Shown: in pieces, positions 41,684 to 50,709 of the stretch
How positions within the stretch are numbered: the first letter of the stretch is position 1
How the letters are laid out: every line of letters begins with the position of its first letter
Assembly: GCA_002480495.1 (NCBI GenBank)
Contig: DLCG01000024.1
Coordinates: 8,089 to 72,088, forward strand
From: Rhodobiaceae bacterium UBA7804
Lineage (GTDB): Bacteria > Pseudomonadota > Alphaproteobacteria > Parvibaculales > Parvibaculaceae
Direction: 5' to 3'
DNA length: 64,000 nucleotides
Notes under the pieces: generated by a model
The model's database searches: none
What the model saw: only the letters and a program-made list of their open reading frames with translations
Told to the model about the DNA's origin: nothing
Program-made: the position numbers and the translations under genes

Positions 41684-41699
41684 ATTTATGATCATAAAT
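41684..41699. promoter_or_regulatory. Perfect 16-bp palindrome ATTTATGATCATAAAT
   Basis: The 16-bp perfect palindrome lies 36 bases before the nitronate-monooxygenase-like ATG and 63 bases after the GntR stop. A 15/16 identical copy precedes the amidohydrolase gene (49476-49491) and a 13/16 copy precedes CYP153 copy 3 (45207-45222). Its length and symmetry suit a GntR dimer. Confidence 0.6.
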
Positions 41700-41735
41700 A
41701 ACGCGGCCGATGAAGTCGCCCATGGGAGGTTAGCT

Positions 41736-42869
41736 ATGACTCTGCATAGCCGAGTATGTGATATTCTGGGAATCAAATACCCGATTTTGCTGGCCGGTAT
41801 GGGCGGCGCGAGCGTTCCACGGCTTGCGGCGGCGGTATCGAATGCGGGTGGCCTCGGTGTGCTTGGTGCGGCTGCTTGTTCTCCCGATCAGCTACGCGAA
41901 TGGATTCGGGAAACGCGATCGTTGACGGACAAACCATTTGGTGTAGACACCCTGCTGCCAGCCTCCGTGCGCAGGGAAGCCTACAAAGGCAAGGCGGGTC
42001 CGTCTCCGATGGATATGCTGCCTGAGTACCAAAAATTCGCGCAAGATTTTCTGAAGAAGGAAAACATACCGCCGCTGAAATCCAGGGCGCGGGAATCCGA
42101 GGAAGCTCACCGGTCGTCCAAATCGAGCGCGCCGTTGTTTTCGAAAGAATTCTTCGAAGCGCAAATGGAAGTCGTTGTTGAGGAACGGGTTCCTGTCTAT
42201 GCGGCGGGTCTCGGCAATCCGGGACCCTGGCTTGATCGGCTCCACGCCAACGGCACCAAGGTGATGGCAGTCGTCGGCGCCGTAAAGCATGCCCTGCAGG
42301 TGGTCAATTCCGGCATCGATCTGATCGTTGCGCAAGGTCATGACGGGGGCGGGCATAACTCGCCCATCGGAACGATGGCGCTCATCCCGCAGGTTGTCGA
42401 TGCGGTTGCGGGTCGCATTCCCGTGCTCGGCGCGGGCGGCATTTCCGACGGGCGCGGGATCGCGGCTGCAATGATGCTCGGCGCCGAAGGTGCCTGGATC
42501 GGTACGGCGTTTCTCGCGACCGACGAGGCGGGCATCGAGGACTTCCAGAAGGAAGCGATCGTCGAGTCGGGTGACGGTGACACACTTGTTTCGCGAACGG
42601 TCACCGGAAAGCCGGCCCGGATCATTCGCAACAAGTGGTCCGAGGCTTTTGTCGAGGCGGGTCTGGAGCCGTTGCCCATGCCCTTCCAGCCCATGGTTGC
42701 GATGCCGGTTCTGGCGGCGGCGGCGGCGGTAAAGCGGAAAGACATCGCTCCCGGTTTCGCAGGGCAGGGCATGGGCCTCATTCACAAGGTAAAGCCGGCT
42801 GCGGAAGTCATGGCCGATCTCGTGAAAAGCGCCGAGAGCTCGTTGAGCAGTGCAAACGCCTATCTGTAA
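41736..42869 (+). CDS. Nitronate monooxygenase/IpdC-like FMN oxidoreductase
   Basis: A 377-residue TIM-barrel FMN protein of the 2-nitropropane dioxygenase family. PILLAGMGGASVPRLAAAVSNAGGLGVLG at the start, the phosphate-binding stretch GHDGGGHNSPIG and VLGAGGISDGRGIAAAMMLGAEGAWIGTAF are characteristic. Members in steroid clusters (IpdC) act on ring-derived CoA thioesters rather than nitronates, so a CoA-linked unsaturated or hydroxy ring substrate is plausible here. ATG 41736 follows GGGAGGT. The operator-like palindrome lies just upstream. Confidence 0.85.
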   Translation: MTLHSRVCDILGIKYPILLAGMGGASVPRLAAAVSNAGGLGVLGAAACSPDQLREWIRETRSLTDKPFGVDTLLPASVRREAYKGKAGPSPMDMLPEYQKFAQDFLKKENIPPLKSRARESEEAHRSSKSSAPLFSKEFFEAQMEVVVEERVPVYAAGLGNPGPWLDRLHANGTKVMAVVGAVKHALQVVNSGIDLIVAQGHDGGGHNSPIGTMALIPQVVDAVAGRIPVLGAGGISDGRGIAAAMMLGAEGAWIGTAFLATDEAGIEDFQKEAIVESGDGDTLVSRTVTGKPARIIRNKWSEAFVEAGLEPLPMPFQPMVAMPVLAAAAAVKRKDIAPGFAGQGMGLIHKVKPAAEVMADLVKSAESSLSSANAYL

Positions 42870-42921
42870 GCCTCGGCTGCGCGCCCTGGGGATCATTTAT
42901 TGAAGGTTCGGAGAAAACGAA

Positions 42922-43368
42922 ATGACAATCGTTGCAAAACTGCCGGAGTTCAACCAGGAGATCGCAGAGGGTTTCATAAACGCCAGCAATTCAATGAAAG
43001 GGTTGCCCGAATTTCTGGGGGTCCGCATCACGCATATCGAGCCGGGCAAGCTCACTGCCGAGATGGAAGTTTCCGACCGGCTGTTGACGCCGATCGGAAA
43101 CATGCATGGTGGGGTGCTGGCTGCGATGTGCGACCATGTTCTCGGCTGCGTTTGCTATCCGCATATGCGGAAAGGACAGTGGGCGGCCACGACGGAATTC
43201 AAGCTCAATCTGCTGGCGCCGGTATCGTCGGGCAAGGTGACAGCAGTGGCTGAACTGATTGCGATGACAAAATCGACTGCGGTGGTTCGTATAGATGTGA
43301 CGAACGAGGGCCGCGCCTGTTGTGCGGCCCAAGGCACCGTTCTCATTCGCGATCCAAAGCCCGCTTAG
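42922..43368 (+). CDS. PaaI-family hotdog thioesterase
   Basis: A 148-residue hotdog protein with the PaaI signature GNMHGGVLAAMCDHVLG. It would release acids from CoA thioesters and recycle CoA when pathway intermediates stall. It is 52 bases downstream of the flavoprotein and probably co-transcribed with it. Confidence 0.88.
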   Translation: MTIVAKLPEFNQEIAEGFINASNSMKGLPEFLGVRITHIEPGKLTAEMEVSDRLLTPIGNMHGGVLAAMCDHVLGCVCYPHMRKGQWAATTEFKLNLLAPVSSGKVTAVAELIAMTKSTAVVRIDVTNEGRACCAAQGTVLIRDPKPA

Positions 43369-43493
43369 GCAACGCAGCTCCCCTCCCGGCGCTGCGAGGA
43401 AGATTGCTCGGCGACCGAATATGGTTTTGATGAAGTAAATTCCGGAACGATACCCACCGTTTCGTGGCGGGGATAGGAAGGGAAGCTGTTTCC

Positions 43494-45128
43494 ATGAGTT
43501 CGCTACAATCCGGCCAGACGCAAAAAAATGACGATGCCGAGGTATTCGATGCCCTCATTGTCGGAGCGGGATTCAATGGCATCTATCAGCTTCACCGCTT
43601 GCGGCAAGAAGGTTTCAAAGTGCGCCTGTTTGAGGCCGGTGCCGACATGGGGGGCATCTGGTACTGGAACTGCTATCCCGGCGCGCGGGTCGATTCTCAT
43701 GTCCCGATTTATGAATTTTCGATCGAGGAATTATGGCGCGACTGGAACTGGACCGAGAGGTTTCCGGCTTGGGACGAGCTGCGCCGCTACTTCCACTACG
43801 TCGACAAAAAACTCGATCTCAGCCGTGACATAAGATTTGGCACGCGCGTCAGCGCGGCGGAATTCGACGAAGCGCGCGATCAATGGGTCATCCGCACGAC
43901 CGATGGCGCCGTCGTGCGCGCCCGGTTCTTTATCCTTTGCACAGGTTTTGCGTCGAAACCCTATATTCCGAACTACAAGGGTCTTGAAAGCTTCGCGGGA
44001 GAATCATTTCACACGGGATTGTGGCCCCAGGAAGGCGCCAGTTTCACGGGCAAGCGGGTTGGCGTCGTGGGAACCGGAGCGAGCGGCGTTCAGGTGGTAC
44101 AGGAAGCCAGCAAGGATGCGGCACATCTGACGGTGTTCCAGCGCACGCCGATCCTCGCTCTGCCGATGCAGCAGCGCAAGCTCGATGTCGAGACGCAGCA
44201 GCGGATGAAGGCCGATTATCCGGAGATATTCCGTGTACGGCGGGAGACGTTTGGCGGATTCGACATCCTGAGGGACGAAAGGTCCGCGCTGGAAGTGCCG
44301 CCGGAAGAGCGCTGCGCGCTTTATGAAAGGCTTTGGCAGAAAGGCGGCTTCCACTACTGGATTGGTGGATTTTCCGACATCCTGACGAATGAGGAAGCAA
44401 ATCGTACCATGTACGATTTCTGGCGCGACAAGACCCGCGCCCGGATCAAGGATCCGGGTTTGGCCGACAAACTCGCGCCGATGGAGCCGCCACATCCCTT
44501 CGGCGTCAAGCGGCCTTCGCTGGAGCAGTGGTATTACGAAGTGTTCAATCAGGACAACGTCAGCCTGATCGATGTGCGAGAGACGCCCATCGCGGAAATA
44601 GTTCCCGAAGGCGTGCGCACGGCGGATGGTCTGGTTGAACTCGATATGCTTGTTCTGGCGACGGGATTCGACGCCGTGACCGGCGGGTTGACACAGATCG
44701 ATATACGCGGGACGGGCGGTGTGACGCTCAAGGAAAGATGGACCGAAGGCGCGCGTACTTATCTCGGTTTCGCGACGTCGGGATTCCCGAACATGCTTTT
44801 TCTTTACGGTCCGCAGAGTCCTTCCGGATTCTGCAACGGCCCGACATGTGCCGAATTGCAGGGTGAGTGGGTCGTCGGTTGCCTCAAACATATGCGCGAG
44901 AATAACAAGCGGCGGATCGAGGCGACCGCTCAGGCGGAGGAAGAATGGACGCAGTTCCTGAACGCCATCGCCGACATGACGCTCTTTCCCCGGGCCGATT
45001 CCTGGTACATGGGTGCCAACGTTCCCGGGAAACCGCGGCAGCTTCTGAATTTCCCCGGCGTGCCCATGTATATGGACCGGTGCAATACCGCCGCGGCCAA
45101 GGATTATGAAGGATTCGTCCTGGATTGA
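43494..45128 (+). CDS. Baeyer-Villiger monooxygenase (type I, CHMO-like)
   Basis: A 544-residue FAD/NADPH enzyme that inserts oxygen next to a ketone, giving an ester or lactone. Two Rossmann motifs, IVGAGFNGI (22-30) and VVGTGASGVQ (191-200), flank the BVMO fingerprint FAGESFHTGLWP (167-178), which meets FxGxxxHxxxWP exactly. DMGGIWYWNCYPGARVD is also typical of cyclohexanone/cyclopentadecanone-type BVMOs. The ATG at 43494 follows GGAAGGGAAG. It offers a second ring-opening route besides BadI, with the amidohydrolases or alpha/beta hydrolases as possible lactone openers. Confidence 0.93.
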   Translation: MSSLQSGQTQKNDDAEVFDALIVGAGFNGIYQLHRLRQEGFKVRLFEAGADMGGIWYWNCYPGARVDSHVPIYEFSIEELWRDWNWTERFPAWDELRRYFHYVDKKLDLSRDIRFGTRVSAAEFDEARDQWVIRTTDGAVVRARFFILCTGFASKPYIPNYKGLESFAGESFHTGLWPQEGASFTGKRVGVVGTGASGVQVVQEASKDAAHLTVFQRTPILALPMQQRKLDVETQQRMKADYPEIFRVRRETFGGFDILRDERSALEVPPEERCALYERLWQKGGFHYWIGGFSDILTNEEANRTMYDFWRDKTRARIKDPGLADKLAPMEPPHPFGVKRPSLEQWYYEVFNQDNVSLIDVRETPIAEIVPEGVRTADGLVELDMLVLATGFDAVTGGLTQIDIRGTGGVTLKERWTEGARTYLGFATSGFPNMLFLYGPQSPSGFCNGPTCAELQGEWVVGCLKHMRENNKRRIEATAQAEEEWTQFLNAIADMTLFPRADSWYMGANVPGKPRQLLNFPGVPMYMDRCNTAAAKDYEGFVLD

Positions 45129-45136
45129 TGTATCTG

Positions 45137-45159
45137 CGGCAGCCTCGCTGCCGGTTTTT
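45137..45159 (+). terminator. Rho-independent terminator after BVMO gene
   Basis: CGGCAGC-CTC-GCTGCCG is a 7-bp perfect stem with a three-base loop followed by GTTTTT, starting nine bases past the BVMO stop. It separates the BVMO unit from the CYP153 copy 3 unit. Confidence 0.8.
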
Positions 45160-45206
45160 GGGGGAGCCTGCGGGACAAAAGCGTTTGACGCTGAATCGTC
45201 CATATG

Positions 45207-45222
45207 ATTTATTATAATGAAT
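45207..45222. promoter_or_regulatory. Operator-like AT-rich element before CYP153 copy 3
   Basis: ATTTATTATAATGAAT matches the 41684 palindrome at 13 of 16 positions and lies 67 bases before the P450 start, just past the terminator. It could also include a -10 (TATAAT at 45213-45218 contains TATAAT-like bases), so operator and promoter may overlap. Confidence 0.45.
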
Positions 45223-45289
45223 TACACAAAAGATTGCATGCGCCATGACGGGGGGATGCCGCGTAGCTGTCGATCGGGAGGACGGAGAG

Positions 45290-46543
45290 ATGACGACCGA
45301 CACATTGACTAGAGACCCGGCTTCGACGGTCCCGCTTTCTCAGATGGATGTCAGCGATCCAAAGCTCTTTCAAAGCGACACGATCGGGAGCTACTTCACA
45401 CGGCTGCGGCGGGAAGACCCCGTCCATTATTGCCCCGAGAGCGCCTATGGCCCTTACTGGTCGGTAACGAAATTCAACGACATCATGCAGGTCGAAGTGA
45501 ACCACCAGACGTTCTCCTCGGAGGCTAAACTTGGTGGTATCACCCTGCAGGACATGCAAAGCGGCGAAGCGTCGCTTGAACTTGAGATGTTCATTGCGAT
45601 GGATCCGCCCAAGCATGACGCTCAGCGCAAGGCAGTCAGTCCGGCTGTCGCCCCGTCCAACCTTGTTCTGCTGGAGCCCATCATCCGCGAGCGCGCGGGG
45701 CTTATTCTCGATTCGCTTCCCGTCGGCGAGGAGATCGACTGGGTTGACCGGGTTTCCATCGAGCTTACGACGATGACGCTGGCGACACTGTTCGACTTCC
45801 CCTGGGAGGAGCGGCGCAAGCTCACTCGCTGGTCGGATGTTGCGACCGCGACGCCGGAGACGGGCGTGGTTTCTTCGTTTGAGCAGCGCCGCGAGGAGCT
45901 CCTCGAATGTGCGCAATACTTCAAGGGCCTTTGGGACAAGCGGGCCAACGAGCCGCCGAAGCCCGATCTGATCTCGATGATGGTGCATTCGCCCGCGACG
46001 CGGGACATGCCGTATCTCGAATTTCTGGGTAACCTGATTCTCCTGATCGTCGGCGGTAACGACACCACGCGCAATTCCATCAGCGGCGGGGTGCTCGCCC
46101 TTAATCAGAACCCGGCCGAATACCGCAAGCTCATGGCCGATCCAGGCCTCATCCCGAAAATGATCCCCGAGATCATCCGCTGGCAGACGCCGCTGACGCA
46201 TATGCGTCGGACGGCACTCATGGACGCCGAAATCGGTGGCAAGAAGATCAGAAAGGGCGACAAAGTCGTTATGTGGTACCTCTCGGGAAACCGGGACGAC
46301 GAGGTAATTGACCGCCCGAACGAGTTCATTATCGACCGCCCGAATTCCCGTCACCATCTTTCCTTCGGTTTCGGCGTCCATCGCTGCATGGGGAACCGCG
46401 TGGCGGAGTTGCAGTTGCGCATCATCTGGGAAGAAATCCTGAAGCGTTTCAGCAAGGTGGAGGTCGTCGGCGCGCCCGAGAGAACGCTGTCCAACTTCAT
46501 CCGCGGGTTTACCCGTCTGCCGGTGAAGCTGCGCGGGCATTAG
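45290..46543 (+). CDS. Cytochrome P450 CYP153-type hydroxylase (copy 3)
   Basis: A 417-residue CYP153, the most diverged of the three. Markers: VGGNDTTRNSISGG, IIRWQTPLTHMRRTA, heme loop FGFGVHRCMGNRVAE with C366. The ATG at 45290 has GGGAGG nearby; the frame extends upstream without a better start. It is the only P450 here with a ferredoxin next door (86 bases downstream), so this pair is likely the core hydroxylase unit. Confidence 0.95.
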   Translation: MTTDTLTRDPASTVPLSQMDVSDPKLFQSDTIGSYFTRLRREDPVHYCPESAYGPYWSVTKFNDIMQVEVNHQTFSSEAKLGGITLQDMQSGEASLELEMFIAMDPPKHDAQRKAVSPAVAPSNLVLLEPIIRERAGLILDSLPVGEEIDWVDRVSIELTTMTLATLFDFPWEERRKLTRWSDVATATPETGVVSSFEQRREELLECAQYFKGLWDKRANEPPKPDLISMMVHSPATRDMPYLEFLGNLILLIVGGNDTTRNSISGGVLALNQNPAEYRKLMADPGLIPKMIPEIIRWQTPLTHMRRTALMDAEIGGKKIRKGDKVVMWYLSGNRDDEVIDRPNEFIIDRPNSRHHLSFGFGVHRCMGNRVAELQLRIIWEEILKRFSKVEVVGAPERTLSNFIRGFTRLPVKLRGH

Positions 46544-46629
46544 TTCGCGACGGAGCGGCGCCCCCGATTCATCGCGAAAACGAACGCTCCACTCGCCGTT
46601 TCATCCAGCATGATCGAAAAGAGAAAAAT

Positions 46630-46956
46630 ATGCCCACAGTCATTTTCATCGAGCCGGACGGCGCTGAATATCCTATCGCGGTCAAGAGTGGCACGACTGC
46701 GAGGGACGCCGCGGTCAACAACGGTGTGCCGGGCATCGACGGCGATTGCGGGGGCGAATGCGCCTGCGCGACCTGCCATGTGCATGTCGATGCCGCGTGG
46801 ATGTCCCGGGCCGGCATGGCCGAGCCGGGCGGCATGGAAGCCAACTTGCTACAATTTGCCGAAGGTTCGACGGAAAACAGCCGCCTTGCTTGCCAGATCA
46901 CAATGACCGACGATCTCGACGGTCTCATGTTGAGAATACCCGACGGTCAGCACTAG
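46630..46956 (+). CDS. [2Fe-2S] ferredoxin, putidaredoxin/adrenodoxin type
   Basis: A 108-residue ferredoxin with the cluster ligands C40, C46 and C49 (C-x5-C-x2-C in DCGGECACATC) and C88 (RLACQI), plus an additional C44. It is the electron donor type used by CYP153 enzymes, standing directly after copy 3. The ferredoxin reductase is not in this window. Confidence 0.95.
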   Translation: MPTVIFIEPDGAEYPIAVKSGTTARDAAVNNGVPGIDGDCGGECACATCHVHVDAAWMSRAGMAEPGGMEANLLQFAEGSTENSRLACQITMTDDLDGLMLRIPDGQH

Positions 46957-47027
46957 TCGCAGTCGGCGTGCGGATTTCGAGGTTCCTCCCCCGATCCTCC
47001 CCTTGAAAGACGGGCGTCGACTGCCCC

Positions 47028-47057
47028 TTGGGTCGAGATAGATCTCCTCCGACCCAA
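47028..47057 (+). terminator. Hairpin after the ferredoxin gene
   Basis: TTGGGTCG / CGACCCAA form an 8-bp stem (47028-47035, 47050-47057) around a nested AGAT-AG-ATCT. There is no T run, so a transcription end or mRNA-protecting 3' structure is possible but unproven. Confidence 0.4.
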
Positions 47058-47116
47058 ACCTCGTCTTCGTGCTGATCCCGAAAGTCGGCAGCGTTGGGAC
47101 GCTGAATCAACCGAAA

Positions 47117-47410
47117 TCATTTGCCTTCGACGGCGCCGCTCTTCCCGGGTGTCAGCATAACAGCGCTGTCGTCATCTTTTCCGGCCTGCGAAGTTCGTTT
47201 ATTTCGTGAGGGTTCGATCTTGCGGGCCATGCGTTCGATCTTGAGCGAGGAGAGGCGCTCGCCATCGCTGCACTGTCCCGGCAATTTCCAGACCGGCTCA
47301 TCGAGCATGCATCCCTGTGATCGGAGAGATGCATCGGCGCATCCGGCTTTCCACGCCGCCAGATCGCCGTTACCAAGGCATCGACGACAAGCCGGGTCGT
47401 CGCCTGGTTT
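47117..47410 (-). pseudogene. Cys-rich open frame without start, possible gene remnant
   Basis: The frame is open for 97 residues from the in-frame stop at 47411-47413 and reads DPACRRCLGNGDLAAWKAGC, SQGCMLDEPVWKLPGQC, then a charged tail. Five Cys in about 43 residues and the codon pattern suggest former coding sequence for an exported Cys-rich protein, but there is no ATG or GTG until an internal ATG (47308). The rest of 46957-47449 holds only the hairpin at 47028. Confidence 0.35.
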
Positions 47411-47449
47411 TCAGATCAGACCGCCACGAGGCTTCCAGAAGCGGACGCG

Positions 47450-48538
47450 TCAAGCCACCTTGCGTTTGCTGCTCTTTCTCAGGGCCGGTATGACGTGTCT
47501 GGCAAACGAACGCATGCTTTCGGCTGCTTCCTCGTAGCTCATGCCACCGAAAAGGAAGCAGGGATTGATGTCGAATTCGCCCAGAAGCGATTTGCGATAT
47601 TCGAACTTCTCGACGATTTCCTTGGGCGTCCCCCAGGCCGTGACATCGAGGTAGGTCTTGGCCATTCCATCCTTGCCGAGCGCGCGAATGGCGTCGACGG
47701 CCTGGGCGTAGGACTCGTAGCCCTTGGCGTTCTTAAAATGCTCGCCGGCCAGTTCATAGTGATCGAGTACCGAAAGCAGATAGTTGGTCACATATTTCTG
47801 TCCCAACTCCTTCGCGCGAGCAGGATCGGTGTCGCAATAGGTGAAGTCGCATATCATGATCGGCGGTGCGTCTTCGCCATGCTGCGCCTTGTACGCAGCC
47901 TTGTATTCCTTGACGGCCTCGGCCTGAGCTTCCCACGGCTTTTGAGCAAAGATCACCATCCGCGCGCCAGCCTTCGCGCACTGAAGAACGGATTCCGGCG
48001 ACATGGCGACCTGATAGATGCGCCCCTTGAAGGAGCCGCGCGGATTGGGACGGATTTCTATCCGCTTCTGCGGATAGAAGGGGCCGCTTCCTTCGATGAA
48101 GCCGGTCTCGAGAGCGTCTATAATCATCGGGCTTGCTTCATCGAAGCGTTGGCGGGCTTCGTCCATGTTCACGCCCATGCCGTCATATTCCTTGCGCGCC
48201 AGACCGCGCCCCATCCCGAAGAGCGTTCGGCCTTGGCAAAGGTGATCCAGCAGGACGACCTTTTCCGCGATCCGAACGGGCACATTCCAGGGAAGGATGA
48301 CAGCGCCGGTGCCCAACTTGATGCGTTTGGTGCGCGCCGCCATGTAACTCAGGAACTGGGTGTTGTCGGGACAAAACGAATAGTCCTCGAAATGATGCTC
48401 GACGGGCCACAATGCGTCAAAGCCGAGTTCTTCCGCCAAAAGCCCGAGACGGATCTCCTCGTCATAGACCTGGCCGTCGGTTACGCCAGAGTTGGCTCTG
48501 TCGAAATTCTGAAAAACCATCTGAATGCCGAACTGCAT
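47450..48538 (-). CDS. LLM-class flavin-dependent oxidoreductase
   Basis: A 362-residue TIM-barrel luciferase-like monooxygenase. Start GIQMVFQNF, LAEELGFDALWPVEHHF, GTGAVILPWNVPVRIAEKVVLLD and FGMGRGLARKEYDGMG are typical of alkanal/long-chain LLM oxygenases using FMNH2 or F420. It may oxygenate an aldehyde or ketone of the pathway; the reductase is not adjacent. A truncated paralogue stands before CYP153 copy 2. It is 39 bases downstream of the crotonase gene on the same strand. Confidence 0.88.
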   Translation of the reverse strand: MQFGIQMVFQNFDRANSGVTDGQVYDEEIRLGLLAEELGFDALWPVEHHFEDYSFCPDNTQFLSYMAARTKRIKLGTGAVILPWNVPVRIAEKVVLLDHLCQGRTLFGMGRGLARKEYDGMGVNMDEARQRFDEASPMIIDALETGFIEGSGPFYPQKRIEIRPNPRGSFKGRIYQVAMSPESVLQCAKAGARMVIFAQKPWEAQAEAVKEYKAAYKAQHGEDAPPIMICDFTYCDTDPARAKELGQKYVTNYLLSVLDHYELAGEHFKNAKGYESYAQAVDAIRALGKDGMAKTYLDVTAWGTPKEIVEKFEYRKSLLGEFDINPCFLFGGMSYEEAAESMRSFARHVIPALRKSSKRKVA

Positions 48539-48577
48539 CGGAACGTCTCCCCGTGGTAATGATTTCGGTTTCTTGCT

Positions 48578-49390
48578 TCAACGGCCCTTATAGTTTGGCT
48601 TGCGCTTCTCCATGAATGCCTTGGGCCCCTCGCGGGCATCCTCGGTCTTGAACACGGGGGCTGCGAAGCGCGACTCCATACCCATCGCCTCGCTCTCGGG
48701 GCGTCCCAGACATTCGCGGGCGGATTTGCGAATCGCCTGAACGGCGATCGGCCCATTCGCGGCGATCTTCTCCGCGAGTTCGAATGCCGCGTCGAGCACC
48801 TGCTTCTGGGGGACGACACGATTCAGGAATCCCAGATCGTAGGCCTCCTGCGCGCTGATCAGGTCGCCGGTGAGCAGCAGTTCCATCGCCCTTGCATAAG
48901 GTATCTGGCGCGGAAGACGCACCGTTGAGCCGCCGCCCGGAAAAATCGCCCATTTGACCTCCTGCACGCCGAGCTTTGCCGTATCCGCGGCGATACGCAT
49001 GTCGGTTCCTTGTGCCAGCTCCATCCCGCCTGCGACGGCAAAGCCGTTGATCGCGGCGATGACCGGCTTTGTCACATCGAATGTGCGCAACAAGCCGTTG
49101 GCCAGGATATTCGGATCATCCAGAATTTTCTGGTCCCATTCGTTTTGCGGTTTGCGTGCGCCACTTATGAGCGGGATGAGCTGCCCGAGATCCGCGCCTG
49201 AACAAAACGCCTTGTCTCCGGCGCCGGTGACGATGGCGACGCGGATATTCGCGTCATCGCGCACTTCTTTCCAATGACCGGCAAGCCGGACCAACATTTC
49301 CGGACTGAACGAGTTACGTGCTTCCGGGCGGTTGAGCGTGATCAGCGCGATATGACCCCTTTTTTCGAGCAGGGCCGGTTCCATCGTCAT
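48578..49390 (-). CDS. Enoyl-CoA hydratase family protein
   Basis: A 270-residue crotonase: GAGDKAFCSGADLGQL and GFAVAGGMELAQGTDMRIA form the oxyanion hole. The WAIFPGGGSTVRLPRQI stretch lacks the first hydratase Glu, so another crotonase reaction is possible. GGGAG precedes the start; a second in-frame ATG two codons in cannot be excluded. It is divergent from the amidohydrolase at 49548. Confidence 0.87.
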   Translation of the reverse strand: MTMEPALLEKRGHIALITLNRPEARNSFSPEMLVRLAGHWKEVRDDANIRVAIVTGAGDKAFCSGADLGQLIPLISGARKPQNEWDQKILDDPNILANGLLRTFDVTKPVIAAINGFAVAGGMELAQGTDMRIAADTAKLGVQEVKWAIFPGGGSTVRLPRQIPYARAMELLLTGDLISAQEAYDLGFLNRVVPQKQVLDAAFELAEKIAANGPIAVQAIRKSARECLGRPESEAMGMESRFAAPVFKTEDAREGPKAFMEKRKPNYKGR

Positions 49391-49475
49391 GTTCGCGTCT
49401 CCCTTGAATAACAGATATGTGTTTTTGATTGCATGAATGTAATTTATCTGGACTCGGATTGTGCCGCCAGCGAAG

Positions 49476-49491
49476 ATTTATGATCAGAAAT
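49476..49491. promoter_or_regulatory. Second copy of the 16-bp palindrome (15/16)
   Basis: ATTTATGATCAGAAAT differs from the perfect palindrome at 41684 by one base and lies 56 bases before the amidohydrolase start and 85 before the divergent crotonase start. It may serve both directions. Confidence 0.6.
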
Positions 49492-49547
49492 TGTCAAATT
49501 AAAAGAGTCGCGACCTTGAAACCAAATGCGACGCTGGGAGAGAGACA

Positions 49548-50651
49548 ATGATCAAGAAACCCATATCCGCGGATTCGCACATCACCGAACCGCCGCATTG
49601 CTATGTTGATTACATTGATCCCAAATTCCGCGATCGCGCGCCGCGCATTCAGCGGATCGACAAGATTGGCGACGCTTTCATCGTCGAGGGTATGGGGTCT
49701 CCAGTTCCGATGGGGCTGGTGGCCGCCGCCGGCAAGGATCCGGCGGAGATCACGACAGACGGCGTCGCCTTCGAAGACCTGTGGAAGAGCGGCTGGGACG
49801 CCAAGTTCCGCGTTGCGGACCAGGAGAAGGACGGCGTTGCGGCCGAATTCATCTATCCGACGGTCGGAATGGTGATCTGCAACCATCCCGACTTCGACTA
49901 CAAGAAAGCCTGCTTCGAGGCTTATAATCGTTGGTTGCAGGAATACTGCGCCGAGGCACCCGACCGTCTTTACGGTCTTGCGCAGGTTTCCATGCGATCG
50001 CCGGAAGATGGCGTTGCGGAAATCAGGCATGCGAAGGAGATGGGCTTCAAGGGTGTGATGATGCCCGGAAACCCCGCCGTCGAGGATTATGATTCAACTG
50101 TATACGACAAGGTCTGGGCGACCGCTGTCGAGTGCGACATGCCGCTCTCGTTCCACATCCTGACCGGCAAATCGGACAGTCTTTCAGGGCAGGTCCGGGG
50201 TCCGCGTATCAACGGCTTCCTGTCGATTATCCGTGGCTGCCAGGACGTGATGGGCACCTTCATATTCGGCGGTGTCTTCGATCGCTTCCCCGACCTAAAA
50301 GTTGTCTGCGTCGAGGCCGATGCGGGCTGGGTTCCGCACTACATGTATCGCATGGACCATGCCTACAAGCGTCATCGCTACTGGATGAAGGCGCCGCCGC
50401 TCAAGCGGATGCCGAGCGACTATTTCAACGACAACATCTATGTGACGTTCCAGGATGACTGGGTTGCCTTCAGGATGAAGGATATGTGCAATGTTCGCCG
50501 CCTGATGTGGGCGAACGATTTCCCGCATTCGGATTCGACCTGGCCCTGGTCACAGGCAATGCTGGAAGAGCACACGAAAAATCTGAGCGAGCAGGAACGC
50601 AACTGGATATGCCACGACAACGTCGCTGAACTCTACAAGCTCGCCGTTTGA
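49548..50651 (+). CDS. Amidohydrolase-2 family metal hydrolase/decarboxylase
   Basis: A 367-residue TIM-barrel metalloenzyme. ISADSHITEP is the DxH metal motif at the start, FHILTGK holds the mid-barrel His, and WANDFPHSDSTWP carries the late Asp. The family includes nonoxidative decarboxylases (ACMSD, gamma-resorcylate) and C-C or lactone hydrolases. Members of this subgroup are common in terpenoid, steroid and aromatic clusters, with substrate usually unknown. Confidence 0.87.
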   Translation: MIKKPISADSHITEPPHCYVDYIDPKFRDRAPRIQRIDKIGDAFIVEGMGSPVPMGLVAAAGKDPAEITTDGVAFEDLWKSGWDAKFRVADQEKDGVAAEFIYPTVGMVICNHPDFDYKKACFEAYNRWLQEYCAEAPDRLYGLAQVSMRSPEDGVAEIRHAKEMGFKGVMMPGNPAVEDYDSTVYDKVWATAVECDMPLSFHILTGKSDSLSGQVRGPRINGFLSIIRGCQDVMGTFIFGGVFDRFPDLKVVCVEADAGWVPHYMYRMDHAYKRHRYWMKAPPLKRMPSDYFNDNIYVTFQDDWVAFRMKDMCNVRRLMWANDFPHSDSTWPWSQAMLEEHTKNLSEQERNWICHDNVAELYKLAV

Positions 50652-50709
50652 CGATCCGTATACTGATGTCAAGGCGCGGGCTTTTTCGATTCACGGGGAG
50701 GACGTTTTC

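Noticed and set aside
41736..42869. Naming the flavoprotein ipdC
   Set aside because: The fold fits, but nitronate monooxygenases and IpdC cannot be separated by eye, and the other HIP-pathway genes are absent.
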